The notes under the pieces are model-generated. The model was not told the origin of the DNA, did not search any database, and saw nothing but the letters and a program-made list of their open reading frames with translations. The translations under genes and the position numbers were made by a program. DNA of 64,000 nucleotides, taken from NCBI RefSeq assembly GCF_019711655.1, contig NZ_JAIGNU010000001.1, forward strand, positions 620,001-684,000, in the 5' to 3' direction. Shown here piece by piece: positions 27,045 through 34,998 of this stretch. The DNA is from Qipengyuania mesophila (GTDB taxonomy: Bacteria > Pseudomonadota > Alphaproteobacteria > Sphingomonadales > Sphingomonadaceae). Position 1 is the stretch's first letter; each line of letters opens with the position of its first letter.

Positions 27045-27341
27045 ATGGAAGAGATCATCATCATCCCCGCGATCTTCATCGGGCTTCCATGGCTGATCCT
27101 CCACTACATCACCAAGTGGAAGACCTCGGCGACGATCACCACCGACGATGAAGTCCTGCTCGAGGAACTCTACAACCTCGCCAAGCGCCTCGACGACCGG
27201 ATGGATACGGTCGAGCGCCTGGTTGCCAGCGACAACCCCGAATTCCGCCCCGCCCGCCTTGTCCACGACAGCGAGCAGGACAACCAGCAGCTCCGCGAAC
27301 TCGAACAGCTGCTCGCCGAGAAGAAAGGAGCCGCCAAGTGA
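27045..27341 (+). CDS. pspB: Phage shock protein B
   Basis: 98 residues, slightly longer than E. coli PspB (74). One N-terminal membrane span (IIIIPAIFIGLPWLILHYITKW) is followed by a coiled coil: LLEELYNLAKRLDDRMDTVERLVASDNPEFRP. PspB works with PspC to release PspA from PspF under envelope stress. It begins 5 nt after pspA and overlaps pspC. The segment RMDTVERLVAS matches the motif repeated in the downstream small proteins. Confidence 0.93.
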   Translation: MEEIIIIPAIFIGLPWLILHYITKWKTSATITTDDEVLLEELYNLAKRLDDRMDTVERLVASDNPEFRPARLVHDSEQDNQQLRELEQLLAEKKGAAK

Positions 27342-27712
27342 ACACGCCCCGCACCACGCTTTACCGCGACAAGCAGAATGCCAAGCTCATGGGCGTTTGC
27401 TCGGGCATCGCCGACTATACCGGCGTCGATGTCCTGTGGGTCCGCCTTGCGCTGATCATCCTGGTCTTCGCCACCGGCTTCGCGCTTCCGGCCTATTTCG
27501 TCGCCGGTATCCTGCTCAACAAGAAGCCGCCGCATCTCTACGTCGATCATGACGAGACGCGCTACTGGCAAGGCGTACGACAGAACCCGAAGCGCACGGC
27601 GCGCGAGATCCGCGCCAAGATGAAGGATGTCGATCGCCGTCTGGCCGAAGTCGAGACCTTCTACGTCAGCAGCAATCCGCGCCTGAACGCCGAAATCGAA
27701 CGCCTGCGCTGA
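27338..27712 (+). CDS. pspC: Phage shock protein C
   Basis: 124 residues beginning with a GTG inside the pspB stop (GTGA). The PspC domain reads LYRDKQNAKLMGVCSGIADYTGVDVLWVRLALIILV, followed by a membrane span and YFVAGILLNKKPP. After about residue 70 a charged C-terminal part ends in a coiled coil (RRLAEVETFYVSSNPRLNAEIERLR) that shares the pattern of the small proteins downstream. It is the membrane sensor of the phage shock response and interacts with PspB and PspA. Confidence 0.93.
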   Translation: MNTPRTTLYRDKQNAKLMGVCSGIADYTGVDVLWVRLALIILVFATGFALPAYFVAGILLNKKPPHLYVDHDETRYWQGVRQNPKRTAREIRAKMKDVDRRLAEVETFYVSSNPRLNAEIERLR

Positions 27713-27742
27713 GCCGGCGCACAACGAAGGGGGAAGACGACC

Positions 27743-28054
27743 ATGTTCGACTGGGCTTATCTCATCCCGCTGGCGCCGTTCATGATCGGCGGCCTGGCGA
27801 TCTGGACCCGGCACCAGCACAAGATGGCCGAGATGCAGCTGAATGCGACCGCCGAGAGCACCGCCGAAAAGGCCGCGCAATACGCCAGTCGCGTCGGCGA
27901 TTTGGAAGACCGGGTTCGCGTTCTCGAACGCATCGTCACCGACAGCGGCTACAATGTCGCCACCCAGATCGAGGCGCTGCGCGACCAGCGCACCGTCGAG
28001 GGAAGCGACAGCGGCACACCGCTCAACATCAAGCAGGGGGAGACGGCGCAATGA
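27743..28054 (+). CDS. PspB/PspC-like small membrane protein, copy 1
   Basis: 103 residues. An N-terminal membrane span (YLIPLAPFMIGGLAIWT) is followed by a helical linker and a coiled-coil motif DRVRVLERIVTDSGYNVATQ ending in EALRD, then a short polar tail with SGTPLNIK. The motif RVxVLERIVTD matches the C-terminal helix of PspB. It begins 30 nt after pspC with a GGGGGA ribosome binding site, and its end overlaps the next gene (ATGA). Family relation to PspB is inferred by motif; function unknown. Confidence 0.8.
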   Translation: MFDWAYLIPLAPFMIGGLAIWTRHQHKMAEMQLNATAESTAEKAAQYASRVGDLEDRVRVLERIVTDSGYNVATQIEALRDQRTVEGSDSGTPLNIKQGETAQ

Positions 28055-28392
28055 ATTTCGGCAGCCCTGAATTCGTGCTCGCCATCGTCGCGCTGAGCAC
28101 CGGCGGCTGGCTGGTCAACAACTGGATCCGCGCCCGACACGGCTACTCGCTCGAAGACGAGTGGGGCGGCAAGACCGAGCGCAGCGACAGCGCCGAAACC
28201 AAGGCTCTGAAAGCGGAGAACCGCGAGTTGCACGACAAGCTCGACACAATGCAAGACCGCATGGTGGTACTCGAGAAGATCGTCACCGATCGCGGCTACT
28301 CACTGCGCGACGAGATCGAGGCGCTGCGCGACAAGCCGACCGCCAGCGAAGCCGGCACGCCGCTGAACATCAAGGACCGGGAGCGTATCTGA
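28051..28392 (+). CDS. PspB/PspC-like small membrane protein, copy 2
   Basis: 113 residues. A membrane span (FVLAIVALSTGGWLVNNWI) is followed by RARHGYSLEDEWGG, a Glu/Lys-rich coiled coil and the motif DRMVVLEKIVTDRGYSLRDE with EALRD. The C-terminal tail SEAGTPLNIKDRERI shares the GTPLNIK peptide with copy 1, which marks the two as recent duplicates. Coupled by a 4-nt overlap to copy 1. Confidence 0.8.
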   Translation: MNFGSPEFVLAIVALSTGGWLVNNWIRARHGYSLEDEWGGKTERSDSAETKALKAENRELHDKLDTMQDRMVVLEKIVTDRGYSLRDEIEALRDKPTASEAGTPLNIKDRERI

Positions 28393-28393
28393 C

Positions 28394-28717
28394 ATGGAAA
28401 AGATCGTACTGGTCGAGGCTCTCGCCCCCCTCCTCGCCGTCGGCGTCGTCTCGATATCGATTGCCTGGGTCACAACCACCTGGATGCGGATCAAGAACGG
28501 ATACCCGCTCGAAAACAGCTGGGGCAAAGCGGTCTATCCCCGGAACGACCAGGCGGTCGAACGGGTCAAGCTGCTGACGCAGGAGAATGCCGAACTGCGC
28601 GCCGAACTCGGCTCGCTCAAGGATCGGCTCGGCAATGTCGAGCGGATCGTCACCGACAGTGGCTATCATCTCACGAACGAGATCGATCGCCTGCGCGACG
28701 CGAAGGAGGCCAACTGA
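28394..28717 (+). CDS. PspB/PspC-like small membrane protein, copy 3
   Basis: 107 residues. A membrane span (APLLAVGVVSISIAWVTTTW), then MRIKNGYPLENSWGKAV, which parallels the RHGYSLEDEWGGK of copy 2, then a long coiled coil and the motif DRLGNVERIVTDSGYHLTNE with DRLRD. It starts one base after the stop of copy 2 and its stop overlaps the next ATG (TGATG). Clearly related to copies 1 and 2; function unknown. Confidence 0.8.
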   Translation: MEKIVLVEALAPLLAVGVVSISIAWVTTTWMRIKNGYPLENSWGKAVYPRNDQAVERVKLLTQENAELRAELGSLKDRLGNVERIVTDSGYHLTNEIDRLRDAKEAN

Positions 28718-29031
28718 TGGATCCGGACCTTCTGCTGATCTTCGGCTTCATCCTGACGATCCTGATGATCGTCATGCCGATGGCCTACCTGTTCCAGAAG
28801 CGTGCCGCCGAGCATGAAGAGCGCAAGCTGGAACTGCTGGCGCGCAAGGCCGAAGCGGAGGCAGCGATGGGCAGCCGCGGCAGCGCCGACTACCGCAAGT
28901 TCGAGGACCGCCTGCGCGTACTCGAGCGGATCGCGACCGACGGCAACCACAACCTCGCCCTGCAGATCGAGCAATTGCGCGACCTGCAGGAGATCGAGAA
29001 CACCGCCGCCCAAGGGGAGCGTGCGCTATGA
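28717..29031 (+). CDS. PspB/PspC-like small membrane protein, copy 4
   Basis: 104 residues. A long N-terminal membrane span (LLIFGFILTILMIVMPMAYLF) is followed by a charged helix (EHEERKLELLARKAEAEAAM), a short Gly/Ser break and the motif DRLRVLERIATDGNHNLALQ with EQLRD. It follows the VLERIATD variant seen also in the next gene. It overlaps copy 3 by one base and the next gene by four. Confidence 0.8.
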   Translation: MDPDLLLIFGFILTILMIVMPMAYLFQKRAAEHEERKLELLARKAEAEAAMGSRGSADYRKFEDRLRVLERIATDGNHNLALQIEQLRDLQEIENTAAQGERAL

Positions 29032-29309
29032 GTTTCTGGACCGCCATCGTCCTGCTGGTGCTGATCGGATCGGTCACCAAAGTGCTGACCGCCCGCTATC
29101 GCGCACAGCACGGCATCACAGCCGACCGGCATGGCAACGAGAATTACGTCAGCCGCACGGATCCGGGCGCCCAGCGCGAGATCGAGGATCTGCGCGAGAG
29201 GATCAAGGTGCTCGAAAGGATCGCCACCGACGGCAATTCGCTCGATGCGCGCGAAACAAAGCGGATCGCCGCCGAAATCGAAGCCCTGCGCGACAAGCAG
29301 GCCGACTGA
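29028..29309 (+). CDS. PspB/PspC-like small membrane protein, copy 5
   Basis: 93 residues. A short membrane span (TAIVLLVLIGSVTKVL), then TARYRAQHGITADRHGNE, which recalls the RHGYSLEDE region of copy 2, then the motif ERIKVLERIATDGNSLDARE and EALRD. The C-terminal helix carries an insertion between the two halves of the motif. The start lies in a 4-nt overlap with copy 4; 31 nt separate its stop from the next gene. Confidence 0.78.
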   Translation: MSFWTAIVLLVLIGSVTKVLTARYRAQHGITADRHGNENYVSRTDPGAQREIEDLRERIKVLERIATDGNSLDARETKRIAAEIEALRDKQAD

Positions 29310-29340
29310 AGGCGGCAAGGTTCAAGGAGGACATGGAATT

Positions 29341-29580
29341 ATGTTCGAACCGACAGTGATCATAGCAGGCGCAGCGCTGGTCGGACTGACCATCGTCGCA
29401 ACGGCGCTGCTGCGGGCCTGGCACGGCTGGCTGGCACTGAAGCGGCAAGAGCTCGAACGGCACCATGGTGCTGAAACGCAGGAAGCCGGCTCTCCCATGG
29501 GAGCGGCGCGGATCGAGCTCGCCGACCTCAAGGAACGGATCAAGAAGCTCGAAGCGATCGCCAGCGGGGTCGACCTGTGA
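29341..29580 (+). CDS. Small membrane protein with reduced psp-type motif, copy 6
   Basis: 79 residues. A membrane span (VIIAGAALVGLTIVATALL) is followed by a basic segment (RAWHGWLALKRQELERHHG) and the truncated motif LKERIKKLEAIASG just before the stop; the EALRD half is missing. It has its own AAGGAGG ribosome binding site and overlaps the next start by 4 nt. It appears to be the shortest member of the array. Confidence 0.72.
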   Translation: MFEPTVIIAGAALVGLTIVATALLRAWHGWLALKRQELERHHGAETQEAGSPMGAARIELADLKERIKKLEAIASGVDL

Positions 29581-29753
29581 CCGCGGCGCGGACCGACGCC
29601 GCCCGCGCCGGGATCGGTCTCGGCAGTGCGATCGCAGTCGCCATCAGCTGGAGTCTGCACAAGTCGATCGTCTGGGCAGCCATCCAGGGCTTCTTCGGCT
29701 GGTTCTATGTCATCTACTACGCCTTCACCCGCCCCGGCGGCTTGGCGGGCTGA
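29577..29753 (+). CDS. 58-residue membrane protein, last gene of psp array
   Basis: A GTG at 29577 lies within the previous stop (GTGA). The product has about two hydrophobic segments: GIGLGSAIAVAISWSL and AIQGFFGWFYVIYYAF, with a small polar tail. It lacks the ERIVTD motif, so it is not a copy of the others. The overlap and the hydrophobic reading support it as real. It would close the psp transcript. No family recognised. Confidence 0.65.
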   Translation: MTAARTDAARAGIGLGSAIAVAISWSLHKSIVWAAIQGFFGWFYVIYYAFTRPGGLAG

Positions 29754-29794
29754 GCCCGATGGACGCCCGCCGGCCCGCCCGCTAAGGGCGCGGC

Positions 29795-30202
29795 ATGCGC
29801 ACACTTTCCGACATTGCCGAAGAATATGAATTCCTCGAGGGCGACGAACGCTATCGCCTGCTGATCGAACTGGGTCGCGAACTCGAGGAGATGCCGCAGG
29901 CGCTGAAGACCGACGCCACGCTGGTGCGCGGCTGCAGCGCGCAGGTCTGGGTATATCCCACCACCGATGCGGATCGGCTGCATTTTCTCGCCGACAGCAA
30001 TGCCGCGATCACCAAGGGCATCGTCGCGCTCGTCATCGCCGCGGTGCAGGACAAGCCAGCGAGTGAAGTGGCTGACATGGATATAGCGGCCGCGCTCGAA
30101 CCCTTCGATCTCAAGAACCAGCTTTCGAGCAACCGCACGCAGGGCGTTCCCAACATGATTGCGCTGGTCCGCGAACATGCCGCGCGGATCGCGGCGGGAT
30201 AG
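29795..30202 (+). CDS. sufE: SufE family Fe-S cluster assembly protein
   Basis: 135 residues. The active Cys lies in TLVRGCSAQVWVYP (about residue 47), with FLEGDERYRLLIELGREL near the N-terminus and a C-terminal VPNMIALVREHAARI helix. SufE accepts sulfur from the SufS desulfurase. No suf operon is adjacent. It lies 41 nt after the last psp-array gene and may have its own promoter. Confidence 0.92.
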   Translation: MRTLSDIAEEYEFLEGDERYRLLIELGRELEEMPQALKTDATLVRGCSAQVWVYPTTDADRLHFLADSNAAITKGIVALVIAAVQDKPASEVADMDIAAALEPFDLKNQLSSNRTQGVPNMIALVREHAARIAAG

Positions 30203-30207
30203 CCCAA

Positions 30208-30558
30208 ATGAAGCGCCCGCTCTATTCCGCGCTTGGCCTCCTCAGCGTGGCCCTCGGCGCGGTCGGTGCCTTCCTGCCGATCATGCCCACGGTCCCCTTC
30301 CTGTTGCTGGCGGTCTATTTCTTCGCCCGCAGCAATCCCGAGTGGGAACAGAAGATCCTCGACCATCCGCATTGGGGGCCGCAGGTCCATGACTGGCGCG
30401 AGCGCCGCGCGATCAGCCGCCGGGCCAAGACCATGGCGATCGGTGCCATGACAACCGGCGTGGTCTTCACCTGGTACACGCTAGGCCATCCCTGGTACTG
30501 GATTTCGCTGGCAATTCTCGTCACTTGCGGCAGCTGGATCGCGACCCGCAACGAGTGA
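30208..30558 (+). CDS. YbaN/DUF454 inner membrane protein
   Basis: 116 residues with three hydrophobic segments. The DUF454 signature is complete: LGLLSVALGAVGAFLPIMPTVPFLLLAVYFFARSNP (about 8-43), then HWGPQVHDWRERRAISRRAKTMAI and a C-terminal YWISLAILVTCGSWIATR. It is a conserved inner membrane protein of unknown function. It starts 5 nt after sufE and is likely in the same transcript. Confidence 0.9.
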   Translation: MKRPLYSALGLLSVALGAVGAFLPIMPTVPFLLLAVYFFARSNPEWEQKILDHPHWGPQVHDWRERRAISRRAKTMAIGAMTTGVVFTWYTLGHPWYWISLAILVTCGSWIATRNE

Positions 30559-30629
30559 ATTTCGGAACGGCCCTAGCCCCGACGCGTTGGATTATCGAAC
30601 GACGGGAGGGCAGACCAAAGGAATTCTCG

Positions 30630-30788
30630 ATGCCGATTCTCATCCTCATCGCCACCGTACTGCTTCCGCCGCTGGGCGTTGCCGCCAAGCATGGCCTGGG
30701 CGGTACCGCCCTGCTCAATCTCGTGCTCACGCTGCTGGGCTACATCCCCGGCCTCATCCACGGGCTCTCTGTGAACTACGCCAAGTAG
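30630..30788 (+). CDS. YqaE/Pmp3 family small membrane protein
   Basis: 52 residues with two membrane spans: ILILIATVLLPPLGVAA and LLNLVLTLLGYIPGLIHGLSVN. This is the UPF0057/Pmp3 pattern (LPPLGV and YIPGIIHA). The family supports membrane potential and stress tolerance. It converges with crtZ. Confidence 0.88.
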   Translation: MPILILIATVLLPPLGVAAKHGLGGTALLNLVLTLLGYIPGLIHGLSVNYAK

Positions 30789-30808
30789 CGTTCCCGCGAC
30801 GCACAATC

Positions 30809-30839
30809 GAAGCGCCGGGGCCTCAGGCTCCGGCGCTTT
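30809..30839. terminator. Hairpin between yqaE-like gene and crtZ
   Basis: AGCGCCGG at 30811-30818 pairs with CCGGCGCT at 30830-30837. The hairpin includes the crtZ stop codon and is followed by TTTC on the plus strand. It may end transcription of the yqaE-like gene. The T tract is short. Confidence 0.45.
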
Positions 30840-31341
30840 CGCGTACCACCGCGATGCCCGCCTCGCGCTGGCGCCTGAGTTCGGCCTTCAGCTTCGCCGG
30901 GTCGCGCGCGAAGACGAAGCCGAAGCTGACCCCGCCCTCCTTGCCGATCGTCGCATGATGGAGCTTGTGGGCCTGCACCAGCCGCTTGGCATAACCGCGC
31001 TTCGGCACCCATTTGAAATAGCGCTGGTGGACCAGGCCGTCGTGTACCAGCGTGTAGATGATGCCATAGAACAGGATGCCGAGGCCGATCCATGTGGCGG
31101 GCCACCAGGCACCATCACCCAAGATCATCGGGCTGCCGATAAGGAACATCGAGATGCTCGCCGCGGCGCCGACCAGCGCATAAAGGTCGTTGCGCTCGAG
31201 CAGATTGTCATGCGGCTCGTGATGGTCGCGGTGCCACCCCCAACCGAAACCATGCATGATGTACTTGTGGCTCGACCACGCGACCAGTTCCATCGCGACG
31301 ACGGTGGCGAGCACGATCAATGCGGGAAGCAGGAAATCCAT
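30823..31341 (-). CDS. crtZ: Beta-carotene hydroxylase
   Basis: 172 residues of the fatty acid hydroxylase superfamily. Four His clusters bind the di-iron centre: HKYIMH (about 25-30), HRDHH (about 37-41), HDGLVH (about 99-104) and HKLHH (about 124-128). Three to four membrane segments. It hydroxylates beta-carotene at C3 to give zeaxanthin, in line with yellow-orange pigmented Erythrobacteraceae. No other carotenoid gene is in the window. The upstream neighbour on the same strand is a thioesterase. Confidence 0.93.
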   Translation of the reverse strand: MDFLLPALIVLATVVAMELVAWSSHKYIMHGFGWGWHRDHHEPHDNLLERNDLYALVGAAASISMFLIGSPMILGDGAWWPATWIGLGILFYGIIYTLVHDGLVHQRYFKWVPKRGYAKRLVQAHKLHHATIGKEGGVSFGFVFARDPAKLKAELRRQREAGIAVVRESAGA

Positions 31342-31393
31342 GGTTCGAATATAGGCCCGCTAGCAGCGCAGGCAAAGCCCGCTGTCCTCCCGA

Positions 31394-31819
31394 TCACTCG
31401 CCAGTGTAGCGTTCCTGCTTGCGCGGAAGGCCGAAGAAATTCTCGGCCACGTCACGGCTGATGCGGGCCGGACGCAGGCTTTCCGCGTCGATGCAGCACC
31501 ACATGCTCTTGACCTCGGCCAGAACCTCTTCGCCGCGGCGGATCACCGTGTTGTAGAAGCTGCGCGCGCCGGCGATCTTCTCTAGCACCGTCTCGGCGAT
31601 CACGTCGTCATGGAGAAAGGCCGGGCGGCGATAGGTGATCTCGTGCTTGAGCGCGACCCAGGCCTTGCTCGCCACCTCTTCCGCCGGGGCCAGCTTGCGC
31701 CAGTGCGCGAGCACCGTGTCCTGCACCCAATTAAGGTAGCGTGCGTTGTTGACGTGGCCCATGAAATCGATGTCGTCGGGCAGGACTGTGATCGGAAAGG
31801 AAAACGGCTTTGCTGACAT
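31394..31819 (-). CDS. Acyl-CoA thioesterase (4HBT hotdog family)
   Basis: 141 residues from the ATG at 31819 (one more ATG lies 9 nt upstream). A single hotdog domain: PDDIDFMGHVNNARYLNWVQDTVLAHW holds the catalytic Asp in the pattern D-x-x-GHVNNARYL. Further strands follow, KHEITYRRPAFLHDDVIAETVLEKI and MWCCIDAESLRPARI. It hydrolyses acyl-CoA or related thioesters. The substrate is unknown. It is divergent from leuC (about 90 nt apart). Confidence 0.88.
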   Translation of the reverse strand: MSAKPFSFPITVLPDDIDFMGHVNNARYLNWVQDTVLAHWRKLAPAEEVASKAWVALKHEITYRRPAFLHDDVIAETVLEKIAGARSFYNTVIRRGEEVLAEVKSMWCCIDAESLRPARISRDVAENFFGLPRKQERYTGE

Positions 31820-31910
31820 GAGTGTCAATAAAGCAGAGAAAGGTTAAGTTTGGAAGACTCTGCATTTGCCTTTTTGCCGAAGCCCGAAAGCTGCCGCAGA
31901 CATGGCCGCC

Positions 31911-33362
31911 ATGGCTAGCAAACCGCGCACGCTTTACGAGAAGATCTGGGACACCCATGTGGTCGAGCGCCGCGAGGACGGCACCTGCCTCCTCTACATC
32001 GACCGGCACCTGGTGCACGAGGTCACCAGCCCGCAGGCCTTCGAGGCGCTGCGACTTGCCGGACGCAAGGTGCGGCGCCCCGACCTGACGCTGGCGGTGC
32101 CCGATCATAATTTGCCGACCACGCCCAGGCTCGGGCCCGACGGGTCGCGGCTGCCGATCGCCGATCCGCAGAGCGCGCAGCAGCTTGCCGCGCTCGAACG
32201 CAATGCGCCCGAATTCGGCGTTGCCTATATCGACGCGGTCGCGCCCGAGCAGGGGATCGTCCATGTCGTCGGGCCCGAACAGGGTTTCTCGCTGCCCGGC
32301 GCCACGATCGTCTGCGGCGACAGCCACACCGCCGCACATGGCGGGATCGGCGCACTCGCCTTCGGCATCGGCACCAGCGAGGTCGAGCATGTGTTGGCGA
32401 CGCAGACGCTGCAGTTGCGACGCTCGAAGACGATGGAAGTCCGCGTTGACGGCGCGCTCGGCCCCGGGGTCACGCCCAAGGACCTGATCCTCCACATCAT
32501 CGGCGTGATCGGCACCGCCGGTGGCACCGGCCACGTGATCGAATATCGCGGGCGGGTGTTCGAGGAGATGAGCGTCGAAGGCCGTCTCACCGTCTGCAAC
32601 ATGAGCATCGAGGGCGGGGCACGCGCGGGCATCATCGCGCCCGACGACAAGGTCTTCGCCTATCTCGAAGGCCGTCGCTACGCGCCGAAGGGCGAGGACT
32701 GGGATCGCGCGGTGAAATGGTGGCGATCGCTGTCCACCGACGAAGGCGCGATGTTCGACAAGTCGGTCGTGATCGACGCCGCCGATATCGAGCCCACGGT
32801 GAGCTGGGGAACCAGCCCGGAAGACGTCGTCCCTGTGGGTGGTGCCGTCCCCGCGCCCGAAAGCTTCGCCGACCCCTCCAAGCGGGAAGCGGCAAGGAAG
32901 AGCCTCGACTACATGGGCCTCGCACCCGGCACCCCCATCGAGGAGATCGAGGTCGAGAACGTCTTCATCGGCAGTTGCACCAATTCGCGGATAGAAGACC
33001 TGCGCGCCGCGGCCGCTGTGCTGCAGGGACGCACTAAGGCAGCCAATGTGCGCTGGGCGATCGCCGTGCCCGGCTCGGGGCTCGTCAAGCGACAGGCCGA
33101 GGCCGAAGGGCTAGACCGCATCTTCACCGATGCCGGCTTCGAATGGCGCGAACCGGGCTGTTCGGCCTGCCTCGCGATGAACCCCGACAAGGTCCCTCCC
33201 GGCGAACGCTGCGCATCGACCAGCAACCGCAATTTCGTCGGCCGCCAGGGGCCCGGCGCGCGCACGCATCTGGTCAGCCCGGCCATGGCGGCGGCCGCCG
33301 CAGTGACCGGGCGCCTGACCGACGTCCGCAAGCTCGCCCCTTGCCAAGCGGGCGGGGGCTGA
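31911..33362 (+). CDS. leuC: 3-isopropylmalate dehydratase, large subunit
   Basis: About 483 residues from the ATG at 31911 ([14 protein letters not shown]), the usual LeuC start; an ATG 9 nt upstream is in frame. It has the aconitase-family motifs: [23 protein letters not shown] (about 140-162), [14 protein letters not shown] (about 345-358) and [11 protein letters not shown] (about 410-420), whose Cys residues hold the [4Fe-4S] cluster. It isomerises 2-isopropylmalate in leucine synthesis. Its partner leuD lies 1 kb downstream, with two unrelated genes between. Confidence 0.96.
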   Translation: MASKPRTLYEKIWDTHVVERREDGTCLLYIDRHLVHEVTSPQAFEALRLAGRKVRRPDLTLAVPDHNLPTTPRLGPDGSRLPIADPQSAQQLAALERNAPEFGVAYIDAVAPEQGIVHVVGPEQGFSLPGATIVCGDSHTAAHGGIGALAFGIGTSEVEHVLATQTLQLRRSKTMEVRVDGALGPGVTPKDLILHIIGVIGTAGGTGHVIEYRGRVFEEMSVEGRLTVCNMSIEGGARAGIIAPDDKVFAYLEGRRYAPKGEDWDRAVKWWRSLSTDEGAMFDKSVVIDAADIEPTVSWGTSPEDVVPVGGAVPAPESFADPSKREAARKSLDYMGLAPGTPIEEIEVENVFIGSCTNSRIEDLRAAAAVLQGRTKAANVRWAIAVPGSGLVKRQAEAEGLDRIFTDAGFEWREPGCSACLAMNPDKVPPGERCASTSNRNFVGRQGPGARTHLVSPAMAAAAAVTGRLTDVRKLAPCQAGGG

Positions 33363-33375
33363 CCATTGAGAGGGC

Positions 33376-33534
33376 ATGACCAAGAAGCTTTCCGGAAAAG
33401 CCGCCATCGCCGGGGCGATCGGCTCCGCCGCCATCGCCGCCGCCATGCTTTATGCGAACAAGCGCCGCGAGAAGAAGAAGGGGCCCGCGCAGCCTGGCCC
33501 GATTCCTTCGGGAGAGAAGCCCGAAACCGACTAG
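33376..33534 (+). CDS. Small single-span membrane protein
   Basis: 52 residues: a Lys-rich start (MTKKLSGK), an Ala-rich span (AAIAGAIGSAAIAAAMLYA), a basic patch (NKRREKKK) and a Pro-rich tail ending SGEKPETD. The frame is confirmed by the stop at 33532-33534. It sits 13 nt after leuC with GAGAGG as ribosome binding site. No family recognised; the basic patch after the span suggests a cytoplasmic C-terminus. Confidence 0.65.
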   Translation: MTKKLSGKAAIAGAIGSAAIAAAMLYANKRREKKKGPAQPGPIPSGEKPETD

Positions 33535-33562
33535 GATCGCATGCCACTGGGGGAGAGTACGC

Positions 33563-34393
33563 ATGAGATTTCACCTGACGATTGCCGCAGCGGCGCTCGC
33601 CGCAGCGCCCGCGGTCGCGCAGGATGCGCCGGCAATCGAGCTGTGGCGCCTCGACTGCGGCACGCTGCAGCTGAGCGACAGCGAATCCTTCTCCGACACC
33701 CATCTCTACGACGGGCAACCGCGCGAGATGACCGACAGCTGCTATGTCATCCGCGACGGGGACAAGTACCTCCTGTGGGACACCGGCCTGCCGGGCGATT
33801 TCGTCGGTCGCACCCAGACCTCGGGGGTCTATACGGTGAGCGTCGCGCGCTCGATCGAGGACCAGCTGGGCGATCTCGGCCTGACCCCCGCGGACATCGA
33901 CTACGTCGGCGTCAGCCACTATCATTTCGACCATATCGGGCAACTGGCCGGCTTCGGCGATGCCACACTGCTGATCGGACAGGGCGATTTCGACGCGGTG
34001 AAGGCCGCCGACGGTACTGGCAATGTCGATCCGAGGCCCTTCGCGCACTGGCTCAACGATGGCGGCAAGGTCGAAACCGTGGCAGGGGACAGGGACGTCT
34101 TCGGTGACGGCAAGGTGATTATGGTCTCCATGCCCGGACACACTCCGGGCCACCGTTCGCTCGTGGTCAGGCTGCCACGCATGGGCACGATGATGCTGAC
34201 CGGCGATCTCTATCATTTCGAGGAGCAGATCGAGAACCGCGGCGTGCCGCAGTTCAACACCGATCGTGCCGATACGCTCGCCTCGTTCCACCGCTTCAAC
34301 CAAATGGCCGACAATCTCGACGCCACGATCGTGATCCAGCACGATCCGCGTCACATCGGTCGCCTCCCTGCCTTTCCCGAAAGCGCCAAATAA
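33563..34393 (+). CDS. Secreted metallo-beta-lactamase-fold hydrolase (lactonase-like)
   Basis: 276 residues with an N-terminal signal peptide (cleavage near AVAQ-DAPA, about residue 20). Metal ligands are in SHYHFDHIG (HxHxDH, about 117-125), GHTPGH (His near 193) and TGDLYHF. The layout is that of the N-acyl homoserine lactonase (AttM/AiiA) branch. It may hydrolyse a lactone or ester in the periplasm; quorum quenching is only a possibility. Its stop overlaps leuD (TAATG), so it is translated within the leu operon. Confidence 0.85.
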   Translation: MRFHLTIAAAALAAAPAVAQDAPAIELWRLDCGTLQLSDSESFSDTHLYDGQPREMTDSCYVIRDGDKYLLWDTGLPGDFVGRTQTSGVYTVSVARSIEDQLGDLGLTPADIDYVGVSHYHFDHIGQLAGFGDATLLIGQGDFDAVKAADGTGNVDPRPFAHWLNDGGKVETVAGDRDVFGDGKVIMVSMPGHTPGHRSLVVRLPRMGTMMLTGDLYHFEEQIENRGVPQFNTDRADTLASFHRFNQMADNLDATIVIQHDPRHIGRLPAFPESAK

Positions 34394-34998
34394 TGAGACC
34401 CGTGTCTACCATCGAGGGACGCGCCATCCCGCTGGGCCTCAAGAACGTCGATACCGACGTCATCATTCCCGCGCACTGGCTCAAGACGATCAGCCGCGAG
34501 GGTCTCGGCAAGGGCGCTTTCGAGACGATCCGGCAGACGCCCGGCAACCCCTTCGACGTCGAGGATTTCGCCGATGCGCCAATCCTGATTGCGGGCGACA
34601 ATTTCGGCTGCGGCTCGAGCCGTGAGCACGCCGCCTGGGCGCTGCTCGACATGGGCGTGACCGCGGTGATCGCCCCGAGCTTCTCCGACATTTTCGCCGG
34701 CAACGCCTTCAAGAACGGGATCCTCGCGGTCGAATTGCCGCAGGAGCAGGTCGACCGCTTGCTGGAGGTGGCGCAGGAAGCCCCGATCACGATCGACCTC
34801 GAAAACCAGGTCGTCACCACCCCGTTCCAGGACCGGTTCGAGTTTCCCATCGATCCGTTCCGCAAGCGCTGCCTGCTCGAGGGGCTCGACGAGATTGGCC
34901 TGACACTCGGGAGCGAAAGCGCGATTGCGACCCACGAACAGATGCGCGAGGGCACTCTGCCCTGGCTCGACAAACCCAACAGGAGAGCAGCAGCGTGA
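34393..34998 (+). CDS. leuD: 3-isopropylmalate dehydratase, small subunit
   Basis: 201 residues. LeuD motifs are clear: [22 protein letters not shown] (about 12-33), [21 protein letters not shown] (about 72-92) and [20 protein letters not shown]. It forms the swivelling domain of the isopropylmalate isomerase with LeuC. Translation is coupled to the lactonase gene upstream; its stop overlaps the next GTG (GTGA). Confidence 0.96.
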   Translation: MRPVSTIEGRAIPLGLKNVDTDVIIPAHWLKTISREGLGKGAFETIRQTPGNPFDVEDFADAPILIAGDNFGCGSSREHAAWALLDMGVTAVIAPSFSDIFAGNAFKNGILAVELPQEQVDRLLEVAQEAPITIDLENQVVTTPFQDRFEFPIDPFRKRCLLEGLDEIGLTLGSESAIATHEQMREGTLPWLDKPNRRAAA

